Shown: positions 28,277-42,775, counted from the first letter of the stretch. The stretch is DNA of 64,000 nt from Dyella_A sp051962475 (GCF_051962475.1 NZ_JBQCCF010000003.1:1-64000); one strand, 5' to 3'. The notes: a model not told the origin generated them from the sequence alone. Numbers and translations: made by a program.

Positions 28277-29676
28277 ACCGGCATATCGTCTACAGCGCGC
28301 ATGGCGCCGCCAAGCAGGTCACCGGCTCGTGCCACCTCGTGCGCTTCGGCACGCTGAGCGTCCTGATCGACTGCGGCCTGTTCCAGGGCAGCGACGAGGA
28401 GGAACGCGCCAACGCTGAGTCGTTCGGCTTCGAGCCGGCCAGCGTGGACGTGCTGCTGCTCACGCACGCGCACCTGGACCACTGCGGGCGCATACCCAAG
28501 CTGGTACGCGATGGGTTTCGCGGACGCATCCTGGCCACCTCGGCCACCCGCGACCTGGCCCGCGTGGTGCTGCTCGATGCCGCCGGATTGCAGGAAGAGG
28601 ACGCCCGCCGCGCCCAGCGCAGCGGACGGCGTCGCGACGAGGCCGCCAGCACCCCGCTGTACACGCTCGACGATGCGTTGCACGCGCTGGACTACTTCGC
28701 CAGCCCGGTAGCCTACGGCGAGATTGTGCCGCTGGCGCCGGGCGTGCAGGCGCAGTTCCTGGATGCCGGGCACATCCTGGGCTCGGCCTCGATCCTGCTC
28801 AGCCTGGACGACGGCGAGCAGGTGCGCCGCATCGTGTTCTCCGGCGACCAGGGCAACCCGGGGCGCCCGCTGCTGCGCGACCCGGTGCCGGCGCCTGCCG
28901 CCGACTACGTGGTGATGGAAACCACCTACGGCAACCGGCCGCACCGCTCGCTGCCCGATACCGTCGACGAGCTGTACCAGGCGATCCGCGAGACGGTGGC
29001 AAGGCACGGCAACGTGATTATCCCCACCTTCGCGCTGGAGCGTGCGCAGGAGATCCTCTACTACCTGCACCGGGGCATCCGCGACGGCCACATTCCCGCG
29101 CACACCTCGGTGTTTCTCGACTCGCCGATGGCGATCTCCGCCACCGAAATCTTCCGCCGGCATCCGGAATGCTTCGACGACGGCTTCCGCCAGGAACTGC
29201 AGCACGGCGACCCGTTCGCCATGCCGAACCTGCACTTCGCCCGCGAAACGGCCGAGTCGATGGCGATCAACCGGATGGAGGGCGGCGCGGTGATTCTCGC
29301 CGGCTCCGGCATGTGCAACGGCGGACGCGTGCGCCACCACCTGAAGCACAACCTGTGGCGCGAGCGCTGCAGCGTGGTGTTCGTCGGCTATGCCGCGCAC
29401 GGCACGCTGGCGCGCCGCATCGTGGATGGCGCCGAGAGCGTGCGCATCTTCAACGAGGAGATCCGCGTGCGCGCGCAGATCTGGACCATTAACGGCTTCT
29501 CCGCCCACGCGGACCAGGCCGGGCTGCTGCACTGGCTGGGCCACTCACCGCGGCGTAAGGTGCTGCTGGTGCACGGCGACTACGACGTGGGCATGCAGGT
29601 GATGCGCGAACGGCTGGACCAGTTGGGCATCTCCAGCCAGATGCCGGGGATGCACGAGCCGATCCTGCTGGATTGA
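28273..29676 (+). CDS. MBL-fold beta-CASP RNA-processing nuclease
   Basis: 467 aa. The metallo-beta-lactamase motif LLLTHAHLDHCGRIP lies at residues 61-75 (zinc ligands His65, His67, Asp69, His70), with AGHILGSASI and VVMETTYGNR following. The beta-CASP region has PTFALERAQEILYYL, DSPMAI and AGSGMCNGGRVRHHL, and the RMMBL C terminus ends INGFSAHADQ. This matches the Ysh1/CPSF-type bacterial RNases that cut or trim RNA using zinc. It overlaps the PRPP-synthetase-like gene by 4 bp and is the last gene of the operon, converging on the GGDEF/EAL regulator with a 22-bp gap. Context suggests RNA turnover feeding nucleotide salvage (inference). Confidence 0.92.
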   Translation: MNRHIVYSAHGAAKQVTGSCHLVRFGTLSVLIDCGLFQGSDEEERANAESFGFEPASVDVLLLTHAHLDHCGRIPKLVRDGFRGRILATSATRDLARVVLLDAAGLQEEDARRAQRSGRRRDEAASTPLYTLDDALHALDYFASPVAYGEIVPLAPGVQAQFLDAGHILGSASILLSLDDGEQVRRIVFSGDQGNPGRPLLRDPVPAPAADYVVMETTYGNRPHRSLPDTVDELYQAIRETVARHGNVIIPTFALERAQEILYYLHRGIRDGHIPAHTSVFLDSPMAISATEIFRRHPECFDDGFRQELQHGDPFAMPNLHFARETAESMAINRMEGGAVILAGSGMCNGGRVRHHLKHNLWRERCSVVFVGYAAHGTLARRIVDGAESVRIFNEEIRVRAQIWTINGFSAHADQAGLLHWLGHSPRRKVLLVHGDYDVGMQVMRERLDQLGISSQMPGMHEPILLD

Positions 29677-29698
29677 TCGGCGCGCGCCACCGCCACCT

Positions 29699-32161
29699 TT
29701 ACGCGCCGCTGGGCAACGCGACGCCCGTCGGCCGCTCGCGCAGCCACGCACCTGCGGGCTCGGCGCCCATCGGATAGCCGATCAGGTAACCCTGCAGCGC
29801 GTCGCATCCCAGCGCCTTGAGCAGGCGCGCCTGCTCGGCGGTCTCCACGCCTTCGGCCACCACGTCCATCTGCAGCTGGTGACCCACGGCGATCACCGTG
29901 CGGGCGATCGCCACGCTGTCCTCGTCGTCGGGAAGGTCGTGCACGAACGACTTGTCGATCTTCAGCCGGTCGACCTTGAACTGCCGCAGGTAGGACAGGC
30001 TGGAATAACCGGTGCCGAAATCGTCGAACGCCACCCGCACGCCGAGCGCGCAAAGCTTGTGGATACACTGCAGTGCGCGGTCGATGTTCTCCATCAGCGA
30101 GCTCTCGGTGACCTCCAGCTCCAGTTGCGCCGGCTGCAGCTGATGGCGTTGCAGCGTCTGCGCCACCCGCTCGGCGAAGTCCGGCCGCTGGACCTGCTGC
30201 GCCGCCACGTTCACCGCCATCACCAGGCCATCGGCGAGACCCTCGTCGATCCAACGGCGCATCTGCGCACAGGCGCGATCGAGCACCCATTGGCCCAGCT
30301 CCGACATCAGCCCCATGCCCTCGGCCACCGCAATAAACCGGTCGGGCATCACCAGGCCAAGCTCCGGGCTGCGCCAGCGCAGCAGCGCCTCGAAGCCCAG
30401 CATGCGTCCACTGCCGGCGCACACCTGCGGCTGGAAGTCGAGGTAGAACTCGTCCGCCAGCAGCGCCGCGCGCATGCGCGCGCCAAGCATGCGGCGGTCT
30501 TCCACGCGCAGCATGTCTTCCTGCGAGTACGCGCACACCTGGTCGCGGCCGAGGTGCTTGGCGCGCGTCATCGACGCTTCGGCGCGCAGCAGCAGGTCGG
30601 CCAGGTTGTCGACCCGCTGCGGGTAGGTGGCCACACCAATGCTCATCGTGACCCGTACTTCGCCGGTTGCGATGTCGATCGGCACCGCGGCGGCACCGCG
30701 CAACTGCTCGGCCAGCGCCATCGCGTCGTCCAGCGCCATCATCGGCAAAGCAATGACGAACTCGTCGCCGGTGAAACGGGCCGACCGGCCACGCTCGCCG
30801 ACCAGCTCGCGCATGCGCCACGCCAGCGCCGCCACCACCTTGTCGCCCACCTCGTGGCCCATGGTTTCGTTGATCGCGTGGAAGCGGTCGACGTCGGCAT
30901 AGATCAGCGTCATCGGCCGCCCGGCCTGATGCAAGGCATGCTCTTCGAGCATCGACTCGATCACCGGATAGCGCGCCAGGCCGGTCTCCGCATCATGCGT
31001 GGCGGCGTAGGCCAGCCGCGCTTCGGCGTCACGTTGCGCGGTGACGTCGGAGAGGATGCCGATGTAGTGCGTGACCGTGCCGCGCGCATCGCTGACCGGT
31101 GAAATGTACAGCTGGTTCCAGAACAGCGTGCCGTCCTTACGCACGTTGCGCAGCAGTGTGCTGCTCTCCTGGCGGGTGGCCAGCGCCCGCCGGATCAGCG
31201 CGCGCTCGGTTTCGTTGTCCTCGCCTCCCTGCAGGAATCGGCAGTTGCGGCCGATCACCTCCTCCGCGCTGTAGCCGGTCATGCGCTCGAATGCGCGGTT
31301 GACGAAGATGATCGGCTCGTCCGGCTGGCGTGCCGCAACAATGACGATGCCGTTGCCGGCGCACTGGATCGCGCGGTCGAGCAGATGCAGCTGGGCGTCG
31401 GCCAGCACGCGCGAGCTGACGTCCTGGATATGCGCCAGCACCGCGCGTGCACCGCGGTAATCCATGGCGTGGAAGATACCTTCCACGTAGCGATAGGCGT
31501 GCCCGTCCCGGCGGTACTCCCATGCGCTGAGCTTGCCGTCCACCAATTCACCGGAGGCGAGCTGCGCGGCAAAGCGCTCGCTCTCGTGCGGGGCCAGCAG
31601 CGCATCAAATCGCGCGCCAACCAGCTGCGGCACGATATCGGCGTACTCGGCCTGCGCGGCCTCGTTGGCGGTAAGGATCTCCAGGCTGTCCGCATCGAAC
31701 AGCATCAACGGTACCGGCCCCTCGTCGAACAGCAGGCGATGGCAGGTCTCACTCTCGCGCAACACCTCGACGAAACGGGTGTGATCCACGGCGTAGCGGA
31801 TGCTGCGCGCGAGACGCTCCGCGTCGATCAGGCCCTTCACCAGATAGTCGCTGGCGCCCGCTTCCATGGCGGCCATGTCCACCGACTGGTTGCCGCGCCC
31901 GGTCAGTACGATGAACGCGCGGGTCAGGCCCTCGCGGTTCACCGCCTCGATGAGGTCCAGCCCGCTGGCCGGACCGAGCAGGTAATCCACCAGATAGACA
32001 TCGTGCGCGCCGCGGCGCAGCTCGTCGAGCCCCTGCTCCGGCGTGGCACACCACTCGAAGGTGTAGCCGCCCTCGCTGGCGTCGCACAGCATGTCGCGGA
32101 TCAGGATGAAATCGTCCTCGTCGTCGTCGACCACAAGCACGCGCAGCGGCGGGTGGGTCAT
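29699..32161 (-). CDS. Response regulator REC-PAS-PAS-GGDEF-EAL
   Basis: 820 aa. The receiver domain (about 5-130) has VDDDEDD and phosphoacceptor Asp59 in VYLVDYLLG. Two PAS domains follow (about 140-260 and 265-385), the second with FVNRAFERMTGYSAEEVIGR and NCRFLQG as in LOV-type PAS cores but lacking the full LOV cysteine motif (NCRFLQG present; flavin binding is possible, not shown). The GGDEF domain (about 400-555) has RFTGDEF, Thr for the first Gly, so cyclase activity is doubtful. The EAL domain (about 570-810) is intact: EALLRW, MAVNVAAQQ, LEVTESS, DDFGTGYSSL, KIDKSF, AEGVET. It is likely a phosphodiesterase controlled by phosphorylation. The start overlaps the stop of the upstream receiver gene by 4 bp. 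Confidence 0.9.
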   Translation of the reverse strand: MTHPPLRVLVVDDDEDDFILIRDMLCDASEGGYTFEWCATPEQGLDELRRGAHDVYLVDYLLGPASGLDLIEAVNREGLTRAFIVLTGRGNQSVDMAAMEAGASDYLVKGLIDAERLARSIRYAVDHTRFVEVLRESETCHRLLFDEGPVPLMLFDADSLEILTANEAAQAEYADIVPQLVGARFDALLAPHESERFAAQLASGELVDGKLSAWEYRRDGHAYRYVEGIFHAMDYRGARAVLAHIQDVSSRVLADAQLHLLDRAIQCAGNGIVIVAARQPDEPIIFVNRAFERMTGYSAEEVIGRNCRFLQGGEDNETERALIRRALATRQESSTLLRNVRKDGTLFWNQLYISPVSDARGTVTHYIGILSDVTAQRDAEARLAYAATHDAETGLARYPVIESMLEEHALHQAGRPMTLIYADVDRFHAINETMGHEVGDKVVAALAWRMRELVGERGRSARFTGDEFVIALPMMALDDAMALAEQLRGAAAVPIDIATGEVRVTMSIGVATYPQRVDNLADLLLRAEASMTRAKHLGRDQVCAYSQEDMLRVEDRRMLGARMRAALLADEFYLDFQPQVCAGSGRMLGFEALLRWRSPELGLVMPDRFIAVAEGMGLMSELGQWVLDRACAQMRRWIDEGLADGLVMAVNVAAQQVQRPDFAERVAQTLQRHQLQPAQLELEVTESSLMENIDRALQCIHKLCALGVRVAFDDFGTGYSSLSYLRQFKVDRLKIDKSFVHDLPDDEDSVAIARTVIAVGHQLQMDVVAEGVETAEQARLLKALGCDALQGYLIGYPMGAEPAGAWLRERPTGVALPSGA

Positions 32162-32612
32162 GACTGCCCCCGGTGGGCGTCCGAGGGGAGCCGGGCGATA
32201 TCCATCCAGTAACGCTCCAGCGAACGCAGTACTGCGATCAGATCGTCGAAGCGGCGCGGCTTGGTGACGTAGGAATTGGCGCCGAGCTGGTAACTCACCC
32301 GGATGTCCAGCTCGGCCGTGGAGGTAGTGAGAATGATCACCGGCAGATGCCGCAGCCGCCCGTGCTCGCGAATCGCACGCAGCGCCTCGCGACCGTCCAT
32401 GCGCGGCATGTTGAGATCGAGCAGCACCAGGTCGGGCAGGCCGAGGCTCGGGTCGGCATCGTGCCGCGCCAGGTAGGCGAGCAGCTCCACGCCATCGGGA
32501 ACGAAATCCAGCATCACCACCACGCCGCTTTCGGCAAAGGCGTCCGCCAGCAGCACTCGGTCGTCGGCATCATCCTCGGCGACCAGTATCGACATCGATC
32601 CATGCAATTGCG

Positions 32613-32616
<4 letters not shown>
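32158..32616 (-). CDS. Single-domain response regulator, Rcp1-like
   Basis: 152 aa, only a receiver domain: ILVAEDDADDRVLL (acidic pocket), phosphoacceptor Asp67 in VLLDLNMPRMDG, the Thr of ILTTST and Lys in YVTKPRRFDD. The form (YxTKP, long beta4-alpha4) matches Rcp1, the partner of phytochrome-type kinases. It sits between the kinase and the REC-PAS-GGDEF-EAL gene with 4-bp overlaps at both ends, so the three are translationally coupled. It probably relays or buffers phosphoryl groups from the kinase (inference). Confidence 0.92.
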
Positions 32617-38090
<5,474 letters not shown>

Positions 38091-38427
38091 GCCACTCCCC
38101 CTGGAACGCGAGCATGCGAATCCACTGGAAAATTAATAGCACGTAATGTGCCATGAGGCACTTTCGGGCGCCGACCCGCCGAACACACCAGGAACACCGG
38201 CTGGCCGAGCGGCTGGCACGACGAGGCACATTGACCGGACCACCATGAAGGCGTCGCCCCGGCCAATGTGCGGTGGTCTCCCGGTGACCTGTCGGCCCCG
38301 GCTTGCGGCCCTACCCCGCGGCCGCAAGACGACGCAGATTGAGCGCCGCATTGATCACCTGCGTCGCTCACGGCTGGGGCGCGCAGGCGCCCTTCCCCTA
38401 AAAGTCAGCGGACCTCCCCCGAACTGA
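38091..38427. other. Structured intergenic region without a gene, upstream of the sensor kinase
   Basis: 337 bp between the pilE end and the kinase start, both on the minus strand. It holds gcacattgaccgg (38226-38238) facing ccggccaatgtgc (38259-38271), an imperfect 13-bp stem. It also has a perfect 9-bp stem, cttgcggcc (38302-38310) with ggccgcaag (38320-38328), and a third aatgtgcc at 38145-38152 within gtgcc-atga-ggcac. No coding sequence with family resemblance was recognised on either strand. It should contain the end of the pilus operon and the kinase promoter. Confidence 0.5.
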
Positions 38428-38919
38428 TCACCAGCAGTCGGAATTTGCAGGGGTCCGTGTGCCCGTCTGATCCAGCTTGAGGGTGCCACAGGTGGTATCC
38501 CGCGCGAGCTGGATGCCCTTGGGCACCGCCTGCACCGAAAAGGCCGTCGCCGAAACGCTTTCCAGCGAGTAGTCGTAGAACGCTGCAGTCTGCGATTTGC
38601 AATCAAGCGTTGGGAGCGATATCGCGGTGCTGGTGGCCGGGTCTTCGTCGTATCGGAGATTCGTCGTGTAGTAACGCTCCATGTAGTTCGCGTACTCCGA
38701 CAGGCACCCCTCCGCGGCAACCCGGTGTGTCTTCACCACGTGCCGGGTGTACGAGGGATAGGCGATGGCCGCCAGCACGGCGATGATCAGGACCACGATC
38801 ATCAGCTCGATCAGTGAGAAGCCGCGCATCGGTGCCGGGTCGGCATGCCGGTACGAATGCCCCAGCGCACTACGCCAGCCGAACCGACGCGCGGAGAGAA
38901 GCGAAAGTACTGAGGTCAT
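38428..38919 (-). CDS. pilE: Type IV minor pilin PilE
   Basis: Up to 163 aa, with a prepilin signal GFSLIELMIVVLIIAVLAAI (Gly-Phe cleavage, Glu5 of the mature form) followed by YPSYTRHVVKTHRVAAEGCL and a small globular domain with Cys pairs near the C terminus. PilE is a minor pilin packed with the other products of this operon at the pilus tip. An ATG at 38829 would give a short, usual leader, but the ATG at 38919 has aagga at the right distance and a basic leader of about 32 residues, so the start is ambiguous. It follows pilY1 by 13 bp as the last gene of the operon. Confidence 0.9.
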   Translation of the reverse strand: MTSVLSLLSARRFGWRSALGHSYRHADPAPMRGFSLIELMIVVLIIAVLAAIAYPSYTRHVVKTHRVAAEGCLSEYANYMERYYTTNLRYDEDPATSTAISLPTLDCKSQTAAFYDYSLESVSATAFSVQAVPKGIQLARDTTCGTLKLDQTGTRTPANSDCW

Positions 38920-38932
38920 CGTCGTTGCATCC

Positions 38933-41900
38933 TTACTGATTGATCAACTCTCGCCAGGACACCCGCTGTAGTCCGCCGGTGGAGCTCGATGTCTTGATGC
39001 TGCTGGTCGTGCCGTTGTCGAAACTGGTCAGCATCGTGCTGCCGACGAAGATGGGATTGTTCGGCAACGCGCTAAAGCCGATACCTGCCGCGGGAGTGCC
39101 GTTCACTGCATCGGATCCGTTGACCGAGCCATCCCCGTTGATATCGAAGAAGTTGCCGGAGGGGTTGGTACCGGTGAACGGATCGACCGCCAGGATCCAG
39201 CCGCGGCCCGACGGGTTGCAGGCATCGGCCGCCTGCGGGATACGCGTGGTGCCGAGCAGCAGGTTGCCCTGGAACTGGTTGGGCGTGACCATCCGCTCGC
39301 CCTGATTGACGTCGGCTCCGTTCGCGCCCGTCGGTGACAGCAGGTCGATGTACCAGCCGGACTTATTGGTCATGGAACTCGCCGACCCCGACGTGGTGAT
39401 GGTTCGCGCATTGGACGTCTCGCCCGTGATCTCGCGCATGGCCAGGTTGTCGGTACGGTTCATCGTTGCGGTCACGGCCGGACTGGTGCTGTTGGTCGAC
39501 TGGACGATCAGGCCATACCAGGACTGGGTGCTGGTGTCGGTGAGATCGGAAGCGGCCAGGTACTTGCCGGTACCGAAAAACACCCAGGTGTTGCCGGTCT
39601 GTGCGTCCTTGCCCGCCAGCATGCCGCCGGTAATCGGCTGCGTATTGCCGCTGGCATCCTTGGCCGTATACAACTTGGTACCGGCGCTGCTCGGGGTGGG
39701 TGTACCGTCGCTGGCGGACAGTGCAAATGACCACACGTTGCCGTCGGCGTCGCCCGCGTAGGCAATGGTGCTCACGCCGTTGCCGGTCGGGCTGATCCAT
39801 ACCGCAGGAGCGGCAAGACCGCTGGTATCGGTGGTGTCGTGCACGGTGAGCGTGCCGTCGGTGATGGCGAACTGCAGCATCGCCGCCTTGCCGGCCGCAC
39901 TGTTGTAACCGTTGCCCATCAGCACCGACCAGGTACCGTTGGCCGTCTGGGCAATGACCGGCTTGCCGGTCATCTGGCCGATATAGTTGCTGTTGGTCAA
40001 CCCGTCCGCTGCCGACCGCTCCCATAGGAACTGGATATTGGTCGGATCCGTCACGTCGAGCGCATACACCGCCCTGGCCAGGCCGCGTCCAGTGGTACCC
40101 ACCAGCACCGTCTTCCACGCGCTGTTGACGTAGACATCGCCGACCGTGAGTTCACCATCGTTGAAGTACTGGTGATCGACGTTGTTGCCGTACTCGGGAT
40201 TGGAGAGTGCCGTGATGTTGGTATTGCCCGATCCCGCCGTGATGACCGCACCCGGCAAGTAGGCGAAATTCTCCACTCCGGTGCTGGCATTGAATGCATG
40301 CAGCATGCCGTCATTGGCCGCCACGTAGATCAACCCTGCACGGTCCTTGTTGCTGCTCGCGTAGGTTGCGAACACCGACGAACCGGTGAACGACTGCGTA
40401 TAGAACTGATCCGGATTCGGAGCGCCTACATAGACGGGCTGGGAATCGATGATGTCGCCCAGCGCCGTGTCACGGGAACGGAAGCTGCCGCTGTTCGCCT
40501 GCTCGAGCGAACTGTCCCCTCGCAGGTAGTTGATCATGTCGACCTGCGCCGCGCCGCTGCTGCCAAGCTTTGCCAGCTGCGCCGTCGACAGCGCTGCCGG
40601 CGTCGAGCCGGAGTTCTTGAAGTCGACGAACCGGCTGCCGGCCGCAGCGGTCGGGTTGTAGGTCTTGATGTTGCGATTGGCAGCCGTCGGCAGCAGCGTC
40701 GCCGCCGATGCGGTCCAGGGCGACGTACCGGTAAAGGCGCCAGTAGCGGAATCGATCGACAGTGCCTTCAGGTCACCCTTCCATTTGGCGGTGTAGTAGT
40801 TGGCCTGGTAGGCGACGGTGCCGGTCTGCAACTGGGTGGAATTGGCTGCGAGGCTGGCGCCGGTACCGACGCGCTCGGAGGCGCGCTTGAGTGCCTCCTT
40901 GAGGCCATCGGAGAACGCCTGCGGGCTGGTAGCCGAGTAGAACCCGCCATGACCGTTGACCGCGGCATGGGCGAGGTCGGCGATGTTGTTGAGGCTATCG
41001 CCCGTCGGCTGTGGCCAGGTGAAGTTGCTGATGGCCTTGGAGGCATCGCCGTGCGCCCAGGCGAATACCTGGTCCATCGGAATATTCGTGGACTTGTCTG
41101 CGTACTTGGGCTGGAAACCCAGGCCCAAGGTGAACGTCGCCATGTGCTGCCAGAAGGCCGGGTCTTCCGTGCTGGTCGGTACTTCATTGGCGATGTCGCT
41201 GCTGCCGTTGCTGGACGACATCAGGTCGTTTTTCCAATACTTCATGGCCACATCGGCAAGTGTGTCGCTGTAGGCGGCACCGGTAGTTGTGGTGTAGGAG
41301 CACGTACCCTGGTCGGCACTGAGCACACCGCCGGTATTGCAGGAAGGTGTCTTGGTATTGCCGTTCGAGCGCTTGCAGATGTACTTGCTCGATCCACTGT
41401 CGAACACCCGGGTGTATGAGCCGCTGCACGTTGAAGCCGACGTGGTGGTTGTGGTCGAGCTGATGCCGTCGGTAAACGGGGCGGTCGCCGAGTAGGTATA
41501 ACTCTGGCTGTTAGGGCCAGTCACGGTCGGTCCATTGGTATCGTCCTGATCGCCAACGTTGGACGGCGTACTGCCGTTCCAGAAACCATCGGTAGTCAGG
41601 ATGGTGTACGACTGGCGACAAGCCAGAAGCCCGCTGTAATTCGGGTCTGGATCCGAAGACATCGTGGTCCACGGCTGGTTGGTCTCGTAATACTGGCCAA
41701 CGGCATCCAGCGAGCGGCGCAAGGGCGTGCTGTTGTTGGCGGTTTCGTTGTTCATCCAGCTCCAGAACTGCGCTTTCTGGGTGCCGGACGAGCCGTCGCC
41801 GAACGGACTTACCTGGGCAATGGAATTGTTGTTCGATCCGTACTGCGCAGTCGCCGACGGCAGACCGCCATTGTTGTTGCCATTGATCGAACCAAAGCCG

Positions 41901-42775
41901 ATGCGGTAGTCCGGATTGATGTTCAGGAACGCGCTCATCACGCCGCTCTTGGCCATGAGCAGGCGCTTGCGATAGTACGAGAACCAATTGGCAACGTTCT
42001 GCCGGGTGGTGGCGTCGTCCTGGCAGACGGCCTTATCCGTCGAGGTCAGGGAGGCGCAATCGCCGCTGGCACCGACATAATGCTTGGTATTGCCGGACCC
42101 CACCGTGTAGGTGAAGTAATACTTATACGTATAGGTGGTCGTCGTGCAAATGTTGTTACTGTTGGGATTGCCGTCGCCGTAATTGCAAGAATAATAAGGA
42201 GCGTAATAAGTGTAGCCACTCCATGTACTGTGCCGGCACTGGCCCTTGTTGGAGCCAGATGTCATCAGCGTATCGCCTGAATTACAGGCGAGTGTCGCAT
42301 TGTATGTACTGGTGTTGGCGAAGGTGAACTGGGTGTAATACGGAAAGGTGCCCGTGTACCTGGTCACGTCAGTCGTGCTGGTATCGCGAAAACCATCCTT
42401 GTACGCGCCCGTGATGCTCGGCGAGTTCGGATACAGCGTGCCGTTAGCCTTCGGGGGCGGCGTATAGGTAACGTTGGGGTTGTAGTAGACGCCGTTGACG
42501 CTCGAGTTACGTACCCCGTCATTACTGGTATCGCTCAGATAACCCCAGTCCGGCATGTAATCGGAGTCCATCGAACCGGAGTCATCGAACATCAGCACAA
42601 TGTTCGGCGGCAGCGATGGCTGCACGATCAGCGGCGAACTGTCGACCGGCACCGTGGTGCCGGCAGCGTGCGCGGGCGTGCTGGCGATACCTAGGCCACA
42701 GACGAGTAGGCTGGTGTAAAGCAACCTTCCAAGGAAATCGCCGGTCTTGCGGTGCAGACGGGACATGATGGTCAT
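38933..42775 (-). CDS. pilY1: Type IV pilus tip adhesin/assembly factor PilY1
   Basis: 1280 aa with a signal peptide to about residue 38. A von Willebrand A-like MIDAS DxSxS is present at 64-68 (DDSGS). A long region rich in Tyr, Asn, Ser and Thr spans about 75-260. The C-terminal beta-propeller (about 740-1230) has AYAGDADGNVWSF, VFFGTGKYLA and GRGWILAVDPFTG, and near residue 1215 an EF-hand-like DINGDGSVNGSDAVNG suitable for Ca2+. PilY1 primes pilus assembly with the minor pilins, controls retraction and acts in surface sensing (established in Pseudomonas). Base composition in the N-terminal third is visibly less GC-rich than the neighbours, as often in adhesin regions. Confidence 0.95.
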   Translation of the reverse strand: MTIMSRLHRKTGDFLGRLLYTSLLVCGLGIASTPAHAAGTTVPVDSSPLIVQPSLPPNIVLMFDDSGSMDSDYMPDWGYLSDTSNDGVRNSSVNGVYYNPNVTYTPPPKANGTLYPNSPSITGAYKDGFRDTSTTDVTRYTGTFPYYTQFTFANTSTYNATLACNSGDTLMTSGSNKGQCRHSTWSGYTYYAPYYSCNYGDGNPNSNNICTTTTYTYKYYFTYTVGSGNTKHYVGASGDCASLTSTDKAVCQDDATTRQNVANWFSYYRKRLLMAKSGVMSAFLNINPDYRIGFGSINGNNNGGLPSATAQYGSNNNSIAQVSPFGDGSSGTQKAQFWSWMNNETANNSTPLRRSLDAVGQYYETNQPWTTMSSDPDPNYSGLLACRQSYTILTTDGFWNGSTPSNVGDQDDTNGPTVTGPNSQSYTYSATAPFTDGISSTTTTTSASTCSGSYTRVFDSGSSKYICKRSNGNTKTPSCNTGGVLSADQGTCSYTTTTGAAYSDTLADVAMKYWKNDLMSSSNGSSDIANEVPTSTEDPAFWQHMATFTLGLGFQPKYADKSTNIPMDQVFAWAHGDASKAISNFTWPQPTGDSLNNIADLAHAAVNGHGGFYSATSPQAFSDGLKEALKRASERVGTGASLAANSTQLQTGTVAYQANYYTAKWKGDLKALSIDSATGAFTGTSPWTASAATLLPTAANRNIKTYNPTAAAGSRFVDFKNSGSTPAALSTAQLAKLGSSGAAQVDMINYLRGDSSLEQANSGSFRSRDTALGDIIDSQPVYVGAPNPDQFYTQSFTGSSVFATYASSNKDRAGLIYVAANDGMLHAFNASTGVENFAYLPGAVITAGSGNTNITALSNPEYGNNVDHQYFNDGELTVGDVYVNSAWKTVLVGTTGRGLARAVYALDVTDPTNIQFLWERSAADGLTNSNYIGQMTGKPVIAQTANGTWSVLMGNGYNSAAGKAAMLQFAITDGTLTVHDTTDTSGLAAPAVWISPTGNGVSTIAYAGDADGNVWSFALSASDGTPTPSSAGTKLYTAKDASGNTQPITGGMLAGKDAQTGNTWVFFGTGKYLAASDLTDTSTQSWYGLIVQSTNSTSPAVTATMNRTDNLAMREITGETSNARTITTSGSASSMTNKSGWYIDLLSPTGANGADVNQGERMVTPNQFQGNLLLGTTRIPQAADACNPSGRGWILAVDPFTGTNPSGNFFDINGDGSVNGSDAVNGTPAAGIGFSALPNNPIFVGSTMLTSFDNGTTSSIKTSSSTGGLQRVSWRELINQ

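Noticed and set aside
38146..38427. Small gene in the pilE-kinase gap
   Set aside because: 93 codons of low-complexity Pro/Arg-rich sequence, no ribosome site, and the region is dominated by inverted repeats.
38936..38947. Further FNR-like site TTGATCAA near the pilY1 end
   Set aside because: The two half-sites have no 4-bp spacer and it overlaps the stop of pilY1.
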